Source of the DNA: Massilia sp. Root133
GTDB lineage: Bacteria; Pseudomonadota; Gammaproteobacteria; Burkholderiales; Burkholderiaceae_D
Assembly: GCF_001426525.1 (NCBI RefSeq)
Contig: NZ_LMEW01000036.1
Location: forward strand, 257,947-321,946
Length of the DNA: 64,000 bases
Direction: 5' to 3'
Under the pieces are notes generated by a model. It did not search any database and was not told the origin of the DNA. It saw nothing but the letters and a program-made list of their open reading frames with translations. Numbering within the stretch: the first letter of the stretch is position 1; the number at the start of each line of letters is the position of its first letter. The position numbers and the translations under genes are program-made. Positions 28,360 through 36,742 of this stretch are shown piece after piece.

Positions 28360-29919
28360 CTACCTGGTCGGCATGCCGTGATGCACGATATGCCCGATCA
28401 GTTCGCGGTTGCCTGGCAGCCCCGCCAGCATCTTGCGGGTCATTGCGGCCGCCTGGCGGAAGTAGCCGTCGGCCAGATCGGCGTGCTCGCAGTGGCGGAT
28501 CCGCCGGTCCACCTCCGGCACCAGCCCCATGCCGTACATCACGTATTGATAACTGGCGGCGGGAAACAGCTCTTCGATCCGGTGCAGGTCGTAGCGCGAC
28601 GGCGGCTGCGTGCGCCAGAGCGCGAGCAACTCGTTCAGGCGCGTGGGAATCGATTCCGGCGCCCGGTGATCGCGCCAGTACTGGCTGGCGTTGCGCCGGC
28701 TGAGCACATAATGCAGCTTGAGAAAATCGATCACCCGTTCCCAGCGGTAGGTGAAGGCATCGTTGAAGCGTTTGGCGATGATGTCCATCACGGCGCGGTT
28801 GGCCGGCATGCCGTCGCTGAGCATGGTGGCGGACAACTCCACCATCGCCAGTGCCGACGCCTCGAGCGGCTCGATGAATCCGGCCGACTGGCCGATGGCC
28901 ACGCAGTTGCGATGCCAGAAATGGTCGCGGTAGCCGGGCTCGAAGCCGAGCTTGCGCGGCGTAGTGAGCATCGGTGCGCCACCGCCGCTGCGTTCGACGT
29001 AGGCCAGCAAGGCCTGCTCGGCCTGCGCGTCGCTGGTGTGGGCGCTCGAATACACGTGGCCGATGCCGCGCCTGGTCGGCAAGCCGATATCCCAGATCCA
29101 GCCGGCTTCCTGCGCCGTCGACCTGGTCTGCGATGCGATCGGACTGGCCGGCTCCGGATAGCCCAGCTGGACCACGCAAGCGCGGTCATTGAACAGGATA
29201 TGCTGTTGCGGCAGCAGGGGTACGCCATAATGCTTGCCCAGCAATAGCGCTTGTGAGCCGCTGCAATCGATGAACAGATCGCCCTCGATGGCGCCGCCCA
29301 GCTTGGTCTGCACCGAGGCGATGTCCCCGTCATCGTGCGCATGGACCGCCACCACATGGTCCGGCACGTGGATCACGCCGAGTTTCTCGGTGCAGTGGCG
29401 CCGCAAGAACAGACCGAACCTGGCGGCGTCGAGGTGGTAGCCATAGTTGGCCACGGCGGCGAACTCCGGCGTCGTCGCCTGCTTGGGCGCCCTGCCGGCG
29501 CGGCACAGGTGCGGCTGGACGCTGACCAGATCGGCAAACGGCACGGCGCCGTGCTGGCGCTGCCAGCTCGCGGCCAGATGGGTCTCGCCATAGCCGTAGG
29601 GGAGTTCGAACGGGTGGTAATAAGCGTCGTCATCGCTGCCGTCGACCCAGCCGACGAACAGCGAACCCTGTTTGAACGAGGCGTCGCAGGCGCGGAAGAA
29701 ATCGTTCTCGGAAACGCCAATGCGGTGCAAGGTCTCACGCATGCCGGGCCAGGTTCCCTCGCCGACACCCACCGGCGCCACCTCGGGCGATTCGATCAGG
29801 GTCACCTTCAAGGCCGGGCCGGCAGGGGTCTGATGCGCTGCCGCGACCAGCGCGGCGGTCAGCCAGCCGGCCGAGCCGCCACCGACGATCACGACCTTTT
29901 CCAGGGGTTGACTACGCAC
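28360..29919 (-). CDS. Flavin-dependent tryptophan-halogenase-like protein 2
   Basis: The second halogenase-like flavoprotein, 519 aa, is clearly diverged from the first. It has the FAD motif GGGSAGWLTA at residues 13-22, Lys83 in DASFKQGSLFVGW, WxWxIG (W274, W276, I278, G279) in place of WxWxIP, and FIEPLEASALAMVE near the active-site glutamate. The start is a GTG; no in-frame ATG lies nearby. It is the first gene of the leftward operon, 118 bp downstream of the TonB receptor stop with a terminator between. A different substrate from halogenase 1 is likely. Confidence 0.82.
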   Translation of the reverse strand: MRSQPLEKVVIVGGGSAGWLTAALVAAAHQTPAGPALKVTLIESPEVAPVGVGEGTWPGMRETLHRIGVSENDFFRACDASFKQGSLFVGWVDGSDDDAYYHPFELPYGYGETHLAASWQRQHGAVPFADLVSVQPHLCRAGRAPKQATTPEFAAVANYGYHLDAARFGLFLRRHCTEKLGVIHVPDHVVAVHAHDDGDIASVQTKLGGAIEGDLFIDCSGSQALLLGKHYGVPLLPQQHILFNDRACVVQLGYPEPASPIASQTRSTAQEAGWIWDIGLPTRRGIGHVYSSAHTSDAQAEQALLAYVERSGGGAPMLTTPRKLGFEPGYRDHFWHRNCVAIGQSAGFIEPLEASALAMVELSATMLSDGMPANRAVMDIIAKRFNDAFTYRWERVIDFLKLHYVLSRRNASQYWRDHRAPESIPTRLNELLALWRTQPPSRYDLHRIEELFPAASYQYVMYGMGLVPEVDRRIRHCEHADLADGYFRQAAAMTRKMLAGLPGNRELIGHIVHHGMPTR

Positions 29920-29962
29920 GCGAGTTCCATCCAGTAAGTAGTGTAGCGATTCAGTGTAGCAA

Positions 29963-29999
29963 GAAAAAAGCAGGCCATGGTCGTCACCACGGCCTGCTT
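29963..29999 (-). terminator. Intrinsic terminator after TonB receptor
   Basis: AAGCAGGCC pairs with GGCCTGCTT, with inner TGGT/ACCA pairing. Read leftward the stem ends in a run of T. It lies 38 bp after the receptor stop and separates it from the halogenase operon, allowing much higher receptor than enzyme expression. Confidence 0.7.
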
Positions 30000-30036
30000 C
30001 AGGACCTGCTCACTTATCAAGTGCCGACTTCAGCAA

Positions 30037-33000
30037 TCAGAACGTGTAACGTGCGCCGACCATGTAACGCGGGCCGGTTTGGGTTGCGTTCAGGAAGTGG
30101 GCCTGGGTGCGGCCATACTGGCGTTGCGTCGAATTGGTCAGATTGATCCCTTCGAACAGCACGTTCAGGTTCTTGGTCACGGCATAGCCCACGCTCAGGT
30201 CGGTCTGACCATAGGCCTTGGTGTACACCGGATCCAGGTGGCCGCCGCCATCGGTCTTCGAGGCCAGGAAGGAGTCGCGCCAGTTGTAGGCAAGCCGTAC
30301 CGTCCAACCAAAGTTTTCATAAATACCCACCAGGTTGGCCGAATTGCTCAGCCCCAGGATTGCGAACTGATCGGTGGTTTGGTCGTTCTTGTATTTCAAC
30401 GGCGAGGTCACGTAGGTGTAGTTCGCCTGAACGCCAAAGCCGGTCTCGCCGAACATATGCTGAACGGCCAATTCGGCGCCATGCAAGCTGGCCGGATTCG
30501 CGTTCACGAAGCTGGAGGTCCTGAACTGCATCAGCGGGTCGCTCGGGATGCCCGTGATCACACCGGTGGCATTGCCAACGGAGTTCACACCGGTCTTCGT
30601 GACGCCAGGCTGGCCGTTGTAGGTGTTGAGAATGTAGTTACGGATGCAGTTGGTGTCCGCAACGGTGCAACCACCAGTCGCCAGGGCAGCTTTATAGTAC
30701 CCGCCGCCGATCGGGGTATGGATGCCGTACTGGTTTTCCAGGACCTGGCTCTGGGCAGTGTAGTCAGTCAACTTCTTGTTGAACAGACCCAGCGAGGCGA
30801 CGCTGTGCTTGGTGAAGTACCATTCGAAAGACAAGTCCAGGTTCTTCGACTTCACCGGTTTGAGGCTCGGATTACCCGTCGCAGCAGTGCCACCCAGATA
30901 GTAGTCGGAACCGGTGCCGATGTTCAGGCCGCCCTGCAGCTCGTTGTAACGGGCGCGGCTGATGGTGACGCCGGCGCCGGCGCGCACCTTGAAGTTCGAG
31001 GTCACGTCGAAGTCGGCATTCACGTTTGGCAACACGTTGCTATAGGAGCCATGCGTGGTCGAGTAGGCGGTACCGGCAAAGGTCAGCGGCAGCTCATTCT
31101 GCGAAATCCAGGTCACGCCCGTCGCCGGGAGCACCTGGGCCACCGAAGTGACCTTGGTTTTTTCGAAGTGCAGGCCGACCGAGGTGTGGACCGGAATGGC
31201 CAGCTCCCAGTCCTGGCTCAAGGCCACGTAGGCCGTCGTCGTTTTTTCCTCCAGACGCTGGTCGCTGTCGGTCGTGGCGAAATTCGGCAGGAAGCTTGCT
31301 TGCGTTTTCAGACCGTCGTTACTGACATAGCCAGGCTTGGTGGCGGCGGCGGCGGTTGCCGCGCGCAGTGCGCCGAAATCGGCCGTGTAGAAGTCCCTGA
31401 ACATGCCGGCCGCGCCGGCGCCACCGAACTGGTCGAAGTAGCTGGCGGTGTCGCTCTTCTGGAACAGGCTGGCGGGATAGTCGTTCTTGCTCGTCAAGCC
31501 CGACCATCCGTTGTTCTGCACGAGCGATGAGGTCGAGCGGTTTTTCACGTCGGTATAGCCGACACCGAAGTTCAGGTTCGACGCGTCGGCCACCTTCCAC
31601 TCGCCGCTCAACTGCAACTGCTTGACGGTCGACTTGACGTAGGTGTTGGAGAACTGCGAACCGGTTGCCTGGATCGGCTCGGCGGCCACGTTCGTGCCGT
31701 CAATGCCCAGGATCGGCAGCTCGTGGGTGAAGTCGATCGAGGTTCTGCCGCGGCTGAAGCTGGCGTTGCTCAGCTGATTGCTGCTGCCCCATGGGCTGTC
31801 GGCTTTCGATTCGGCGCTCGACGAGTGGGCGTCGAGTGTGAACCTCAGGCCGGACTGCGGTTTCCAGACCGTGTTGAAGCCGACCGAATTGAGGGTGTTC
31901 TTGGTGGCATAGTCGGCTGAGATGACCGACATATCCTGCGGCGTGTTGTACACCTCGGAGTAAGTCAACGGTGCCTGGTTGCTGCCGCCCGGCCAGGTGC
32001 TGGTCGAGGTCGGGGTTTGGGCAAACCAGACGCTCATCTCGGCGCGGCGGGTGTGCAGCTTGTTCTGCGCGAAGGTGTAGTCGAGGGTTGCGGTCAGTTC
32101 TTTGACCGGACGGAATTGCAGCACGGCCTGGCCATTGACACGCTCGCGCTCGAGACCGTTGACCTGGTAACCAAAGTTTTGTGGGCGCTCATACAGATCG
32201 TTCGGACCTGGACGGTTCGTTACGCTGCCGACGGGCGCACCGGGCTGCGGCAAGGTCGAGCCGTCAATCACATCCGAACCTTTGTAGGGGCCGATCCAGC
32301 CATTGGCGATCTGGGCACGATTCAAGCCCGAGTCGCGCTTCGAGTAGCTGGCGTTGCCGCTAAAGCCCCACATGCCATCTTTGGTGACGGTGCTGAAGAT
32401 GCCGGAAACTTCAGGCGTAACGCGCTTACCCTTCAGCAAGTCGGGCAGGTTCTGGCTCGACTGGTCCACCACGCCCTTGACGCCAACGCTCGCCACGGTG
32501 CCCTTTTGGTCGAAAGGACGCGCGGTCATGATGTTGACCGTGGCGCCGATGCCGCCGGACGGATCCTGGGCGCGGCTGGTCTTGTAGACCTGCAGCTGCG
32601 AAATGGCATCCGACGCCAGGTTGTCGAAGGAGAACGAGCGGCCGTTCGCGTCGTTCAGGTCAGCCGTCGGCATTTGACGGCCATTCAACAGCACCAGGTT
32701 GAAGTCGGGGCCCATGCCGCGCACCGTGATCTTCTGGCCTTCGCCATTTTGACGGTCGATAGACACGCCGGTGATGCGCTGCAGCGACTCGGCCAGGTTC
32801 GTGTCCGGGAATTTACCGATGTCTTCAGCGACGATACCGTCGACGATACCATCGGAGTTCTTCTTCAGGTTCAGCGTCGACTGCATACTGGCCCGGATAC
32901 CGGTCACCACGACGGTATTCGTCGCGACGCCCTGCGCGGGCGTGGACCCCGTCTGGTCGGTCGGCGCGGCGATGCCGTTGGCGGCGCCCATATCCTGCGC

Positions 33001-33105
33001 ATGGGCCGGCGCAACCAGGCCGGCACAGGCGCTCGCAACGGCGAGGCTGATCAGGCGATGCCTGGTGTTCAGGTGATGGGAAAAAACCCTCTTGGTGTGT
33101 TGCAC
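30037..33105 (-). CDS. TonB-dependent outer-membrane receptor
   Basis: This 1022-aa receptor has a signal peptide (cleavage near AHA-QD, residue 36), a TonB-box/plug start NTVVVTGIRASMQST, the plug signature GKFPDTNLAESLQRITGVSIDR, and a beta-barrel ending in ...YMVGARYTF with the C-terminal aromatic residue needed for BAM insertion. This long receptor type with the GIRASMQ...KKNSDGIVD plug is common in carbohydrate-uptake loci. The adjacent ROK regulator supports a sugar or glycan ligand. The gene heads the leftward part of the island. Confidence 0.93.
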   Translation of the reverse strand: MQHTKRVFSHHLNTRHRLISLAVASACAGLVAPAHAQDMGAANGIAAPTDQTGSTPAQGVATNTVVVTGIRASMQSTLNLKKNSDGIVDGIVAEDIGKFPDTNLAESLQRITGVSIDRQNGEGQKITVRGMGPDFNLVLLNGRQMPTADLNDANGRSFSFDNLASDAISQLQVYKTSRAQDPSGGIGATVNIMTARPFDQKGTVASVGVKGVVDQSSQNLPDLLKGKRVTPEVSGIFSTVTKDGMWGFSGNASYSKRDSGLNRAQIANGWIGPYKGSDVIDGSTLPQPGAPVGSVTNRPGPNDLYERPQNFGYQVNGLERERVNGQAVLQFRPVKELTATLDYTFAQNKLHTRRAEMSVWFAQTPTSTSTWPGGSNQAPLTYSEVYNTPQDMSVISADYATKNTLNSVGFNTVWKPQSGLRFTLDAHSSSAESKADSPWGSSNQLSNASFSRGRTSIDFTHELPILGIDGTNVAAEPIQATGSQFSNTYVKSTVKQLQLSGEWKVADASNLNFGVGYTDVKNRSTSSLVQNNGWSGLTSKNDYPASLFQKSDTASYFDQFGGAGAAGMFRDFYTADFGALRAATAAAATKPGYVSNDGLKTQASFLPNFATTDSDQRLEEKTTTAYVALSQDWELAIPVHTSVGLHFEKTKVTSVAQVLPATGVTWISQNELPLTFAGTAYSTTHGSYSNVLPNVNADFDVTSNFKVRAGAGVTISRARYNELQGGLNIGTGSDYYLGGTAATGNPSLKPVKSKNLDLSFEWYFTKHSVASLGLFNKKLTDYTAQSQVLENQYGIHTPIGGGYYKAALATGGCTVADTNCIRNYILNTYNGQPGVTKTGVNSVGNATGVITGIPSDPLMQFRTSSFVNANPASLHGAELAVQHMFGETGFGVQANYTYVTSPLKYKNDQTTDQFAILGLSNSANLVGIYENFGWTVRLAYNWRDSFLASKTDGGGHLDPVYTKAYGQTDLSVGYAVTKNLNVLFEGINLTNSTQRQYGRTQAHFLNATQTGPRYMVGARYTF

Positions 33106-33608
33106 TATGTCTCCTCTCGTCTCTCGAAAAAACGCCGGACCCGACGGGCGGCGGCGTCCGTGCTGGTGGTGCTACAACCTGGCGGCCCGCATCGGGTCAT
33201 TGCCGGCGGGTCTGTTGTCCGCTGCAGCGGCTGCGGCAGCCGTCGCTTTGTTGCCTCATTTATCATTGATAGCGGACATCATTTCCCGTAGATTAATGAC
33301 ACTAAATATTTTGGTCAATCGATCAAACCAAACGTTTGCCCCAACAATGAGCGTCGGTGCACCGCGGCGGGACTCAGTTTGATTGTGAAAGCGGGGATTA
33401 CGTAACATACGTACGTTGATGTCGGTACGTACGCGAGAAATCGATTTCATAATTAAATCAATCACTTCATCCAATACGATGAGGATGACCAGGCCGTGAG
33501 ACTTCGCGTTGCGAGACAGGAAAGATGTTGCAAATATGCATTTTGCATGATCAACAAATTTTTCCAACCCGTTGCATAATCATCACAACCACTTGATTTT
33601 CTTACCCC
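33106..33608. promoter_or_regulatory. Divergent control region of TonB receptor and ROK genes
   Basis: This 503-bp gap is the most AT-rich part of the window and holds no convincing gene. It contains two TACGTACG palindromes at 33408-33415 and 33426-33433, spaced 18 bp, and an AT-rich dyad GATTTCATAATTAAATC just downstream. A TTGGT...ACCAA dyad surrounds position 33320. These are plausible operators for the ROK protein. No promoter could be fixed with certainty. Confidence 0.5.
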
Positions 33609-34853
33609 ATGCAAGTTACCGGTGACCAGCAACTCCTCAAACAACTGAACCGCATGGCCGTCGTACGCCAGGTGAGCACCCAGCCCGGGCTGTCGCGCGC
33701 GGCGCTGGCCGACGTGCTGGGCCTGACCAAGGCCGGCATCAGCCTGCTCGTGCGCGCACTGGTCGACGAAGGCTGGCTCATCGAAAGCGAGCTGCTCGTG
33801 ACGGGCGAAGTCGGCCGGCGTGCCACGCCGTTGCATCTCGATCCGTCGCGCCTGGCCCTGCTCGGTGCCGAACTGGGCGTGGACGAAGCCCGCGTCGTCG
33901 CGACGAACCTGCTGGGCGAAGTCCTCGACACGCGCATCCTCACGTACGAGGATCCGGGCGACCCCACGTCGTGCATCCGGCTGGCCGCGCTCGCGCTCGC
34001 GAAGCTGGCGAAACGGCTCGGGCGCCCCGTTCTCGGCGTGGGCATCGGCCTGCACGGCGCCGTCGACGAGGCGCTGGGCCTGCTGCACCACGCGCCCCAC
34101 CTCGGCTGGCGTAACGTGGACGTGGCCGGGATCGTCCAGGCCCACGCCAAGGGCTCGCCGCTGGACGGCCTGCCGCTGTACGTGCAGAACGAGGCGAACG
34201 TCGCCGCGCTGGGCGAGTTCGAATTCGCCGACCAGGCCAGCACCGATCCCTTGATTTATCTGTCAATCGGCTATGGCGTGGGCGCCGGCGTGATCGTCAA
34301 CGACCGCTTGCTGACCGGCCTGCACGGCTTTGCCGGCGAAGCGGGCCACGCGATCCTGCAGGCCGGCGGGCCGCTGTGCTCGTGTGGCAGGCGCGGCTGC
34401 GCCGATGCCCTGATCGGCCTCGGCGCGCTGCTAGGCACCGAACTGCCCAGCCATCCCGCGCTGGACCGGCTGTTCCGCCGCGTGGTCGACGGCGACCCCG
34501 CCACCTGCGCCGCAGTGGACGCAGCCGGCCGCCAGCTCGGCGTCCTGCTCAACAACCTCTGGGCCAGCTTCGACCCGATGGCGATCGTCATCGGCGGACC
34601 GGCAGTGCGGCTGGGCGACACGCTGATCGAGCCGGCGCGGCGGGTGCTGGGCGAGTACGCGGATGCCGCGATGCTGACCGCGCCGGAAATCCGCACTTCG
34701 CGCTTCGGTGCGGACGTGGTCGCGGTAGGCGGCGCGGCGCTGGCGCGCCACCGGCTCACGCGCCCGCTCGACCTGCAGAGCATGGCGCGGCGGGCCGACA
34801 AAACGGGGCGCCAGGCGCGGGCGACCAATGGCGAACTGGGCCTGGCGCGCTAG
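33609..34853 (+). CDS. ROK-family transcriptional regulator
   Basis: The 414-aa protein has an N-terminal winged-helix domain (about residues 8-65, LSRAALADVLGLTKAGISLLVRALVDEGW-type) and a ROK sugar-binding domain with YLSIGYGVGAGVIVN, GFAGEAGHAIL and the zinc motif CSCGRRGC. It resembles XylR/NagC/Mlc regulators, which respond to sugars or sugar phosphates. It is divergent from the TonB receptor, which it probably controls. It is inside the putative island, so the module appears to carry its own regulation. Confidence 0.88.
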   Translation: MQVTGDQQLLKQLNRMAVVRQVSTQPGLSRAALADVLGLTKAGISLLVRALVDEGWLIESELLVTGEVGRRATPLHLDPSRLALLGAELGVDEARVVATNLLGEVLDTRILTYEDPGDPTSCIRLAALALAKLAKRLGRPVLGVGIGLHGAVDEALGLLHHAPHLGWRNVDVAGIVQAHAKGSPLDGLPLYVQNEANVAALGEFEFADQASTDPLIYLSIGYGVGAGVIVNDRLLTGLHGFAGEAGHAILQAGGPLCSCGRRGCADALIGLGALLGTELPSHPALDRLFRRVVDGDPATCAAVDAAGRQLGVLLNNLWASFDPMAIVIGGPAVRLGDTLIEPARRVLGEYADAAMLTAPEIRTSRFGADVVAVGGAALARHRLTRPLDLQSMARRADKTGRQARATNGELGLAR

Positions 34854-35413
34854 ATTAGGAAGGCCGATGCCTCCGCAATTACATACGGCTGTGCTGCGGG
34901 TACGCGGAACGATGATCAAGATGCTCGACCGGGCGGCAGCTTGCCCATCGCTGAGCCGTTTGGCCCCTAACTCCGTTCGCCGGCCGAACTCATGATGTGA
35001 CAGACTGGACCAGTCGCGGTGGAGCTTGGAATCGTGCTGAACGAGATGGCAGAGGTCGGCTCTCTAAGACTACAGACACTGATCGAGGTAGGGATTAGGT
35101 ATGTATGCCTTGCCGGGACCTTACGTTTACCGGCGCGATCCGATCGACCCTGCTCCGGTCTAGAGTAATAGTCGAGCCGTAATTGCTGCGTGAATATCGC
35201 GTTGGCGGTGTCGAAGCAGGGATCGTAGACGCTTGCAGTTAAAGCCGCCATGCAGCTTGCCAAGCAAGTCGCGAACGAAGCGCAGGCCGAAGCCACGCCT
35301 GGGGATGTCAAGTAAAAGTCGATGGTAGACGGCGCTCTGCACCTCGAATGCGACGAACTCATGTGGTGCAAAGTGTGGTGCTGAGCTAACTCTTTGATTT
35401 GTAAGAGCCAAAA
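34854..35413. other. Non-coding or decayed stretch at island end
   Basis: About 560 bp without a convincing gene. Short open frames read across the tRNA-Cys fragment and resemble the spurious peptides that tRNA genes give when translated. A short frame ending in AKQVANEAQAEATPGDVK (near 35250-35305) may be a remnant of a lost gene. An integrase would be expected near here but none is recognisable. Confidence 0.5.
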
Positions 35414-35465
35414 CGGCCTGCAAAGCCGTCTGGACGGGTTCGACTCCCGTCCTCGCCTCCAGCAT
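35414..35465 (+). repeat. Right attachment-site repeat (tRNA-Cys 3' fragment)
   Basis: A 52-bp copy of the 3' part of tRNA-Cys, including the anticodon, T-arm, acceptor 3' strand and CCA, 51/52 identical to 23464-23515. The 5' half of the tRNA is absent, so it is not functional. Downstream, an imperfect AGATCAG...CTGATCT hairpin echoes the one after the intact gene. Confidence 0.75.
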
Positions 35466-35589
35466 TCTTTCAGATCAGCGCATTGGCACTGATCTACGTC
35501 ACCAGTGAACTTCGCTCGTTTACGCATCGCAGCCTTCAGGCATGCGTACGTCGGTCATCGATGTGCCACTTCAGCTCCGATAGCCCATA

Positions 35590-36657
35590 TCAGAACGTGT
35601 GACGTACTCCAGTCTCTACCTCACGTCCGCTGAAGCCGTTTCTTGCCGAGTTCAGGCGCACACCGCCACCGTTCTTCGTATAGCCGGACGCCGCATAGAG
35701 AAATGTCCGTTTGCTGAGCGGGTAGGTGTAGTCCAGAGCGTACTGGTCGGAGACCCCGTTGCGGAACTCCCGGATGTCGTTGCGATTCCACGATGCGCAC
35801 ATCGTGCCGCGCCCGGCGCCGACGGTCACCCCGGTCATGTAGCTGCGCATCGCCAGCGCGCCGCCATTGCCGATGCGCGTATCGCCATAAATGCCGTGGA
35901 ACTTGACCGGCCCGAGATCGTAGACGGCGCCGACGACCGCGCTTTTCACGTTGACGTTCGCGGATCCCAGATGTGCTGGGCCGACCAGGGCACCCAGCGG
36001 CGTCGATGCCGCGCCGAGGTCGACGCCGTCGGCATGCTGGTACGCCGCGCGTACATTCCACGCGCCCGCCACGTACGATACCGAAGCGAAGTCGCTGCTG
36101 TTGCTGGCGAAGCTCCCAGCCTTTTCGCCGAACGCGTGGCCGGCGTAGAACCCGATGCCGTTGTGCAGTCGGATGCTGTACGTGACCGCATTGTCTGCCC
36201 GGGACAGTGGATCGGCTTTTCCGAGGCCGTAGGCGAACACCCGTTGCGCGTTGCCGGTGCCGTTGATGACGAACGGATCGACCGTGAACAGCACGTCGTA
36301 GACCGCGGTCGTCTGCCTGCCGAAGCGGATCGAACCGAATCCGCCGTTCAGCCCGACCCACGATTGCCTGCCGAAGAGACGGTTGCCGTAGCCCAGTGTG
36401 CCGTCGTCGGCGTTGAAGCCGCTTTCCAGTTGGAAGCTGGCCGAAAGTCCGCCGCCCAGCTCCTCGGTGCCGCGAAAGCCGAAGCGCGACGCCCGTTGCT
36501 GCCCCGATCCAACTGAAGGCGTGTTGGCGTTCGACGTAGTGGCGTTTCCGTAACGTAGACCGACGTCGACGATCCCGTACAGCGTGACATTGCTTTGCGC
36601 GGACGACGTGCCGCCCACCAGGACGAGCAGTCCCGATGCGATGATCTGCTTTTTCAT
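35590..36657 (-). CDS. Gram-negative porin
   Basis: This 355-aa porin of the betaproteobacterial 16-strand trimeric type has a signal peptide (MKKQIIASGLLVLVGG, cleavage near SSA-QS) and the mature start SNVTLYGIVDVGLRY. The signatures ASRFGFRGTEELGGGLSASFQLE and LFGRQSWVGL are present, and it ends in GVRHTF. The start at 36657 follows the signal peptide; the longer open frame is rejected. It is the last gene of the leftward DctA operon, 85 bp after the hydrolase, and likely admits the operon's substrate. Confidence 0.92.
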   Translation of the reverse strand: MKKQIIASGLLVLVGGTSSAQSNVTLYGIVDVGLRYGNATTSNANTPSVGSGQQRASRFGFRGTEELGGGLSASFQLESGFNADDGTLGYGNRLFGRQSWVGLNGGFGSIRFGRQTTAVYDVLFTVDPFVINGTGNAQRVFAYGLGKADPLSRADNAVTYSIRLHNGIGFYAGHAFGEKAGSFASNSSDFASVSYVAGAWNVRAAYQHADGVDLGAASTPLGALVGPAHLGSANVNVKSAVVGAVYDLGPVKFHGIYGDTRIGNGGALAMRSYMTGVTVGAGRGTMCASWNRNDIREFRNGVSDQYALDYTYPLSKRTFLYAASGYTKNGGGVRLNSARNGFSGREVETGVRHTF

Positions 36658-36742
36658 TTGGTATTGACCGAACAGGTAAAGGAGTGGCGTTCGCCCGGCT
36701 TGCACGCCGGGCGATCCGATGCCGCATGCGAGCGGGTAGCGT

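Larger units (their letters stand above)
23464..35465. mobile_element. Putative tRNA-Cys genomic island (about 12 kb)
   Basis: The island is bounded by the 52-bp direct repeat of the tRNA-Cys 3' end. The intact tRNA stands at the left and only its 3' fragment at the right, the layout left by site-specific integration. The cargo is a TonB receptor, two halogenases, SapC, three oxygenase-like proteins and a ROK regulator. No integrase, excisionase or transfer gene is seen, so it is either a decayed element or mobilised in trans. A decayed tandem tRNA-Cys duplicate is the alternative. Confidence 0.6.

Noticed and set aside
34854-35413. Possible integrase remnant at the island end
   Set aside because: I looked for tyrosine-recombinase motifs in all frames and saw none; only one short peptide tail looked protein-like.
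35160-35465. A 101-codon - strand frame beginning MLEARTGVEPVQTALQAV
   Set aside because: The start is the antisense translation of the tRNA-Cys fragment; the rest has no recognisable family.
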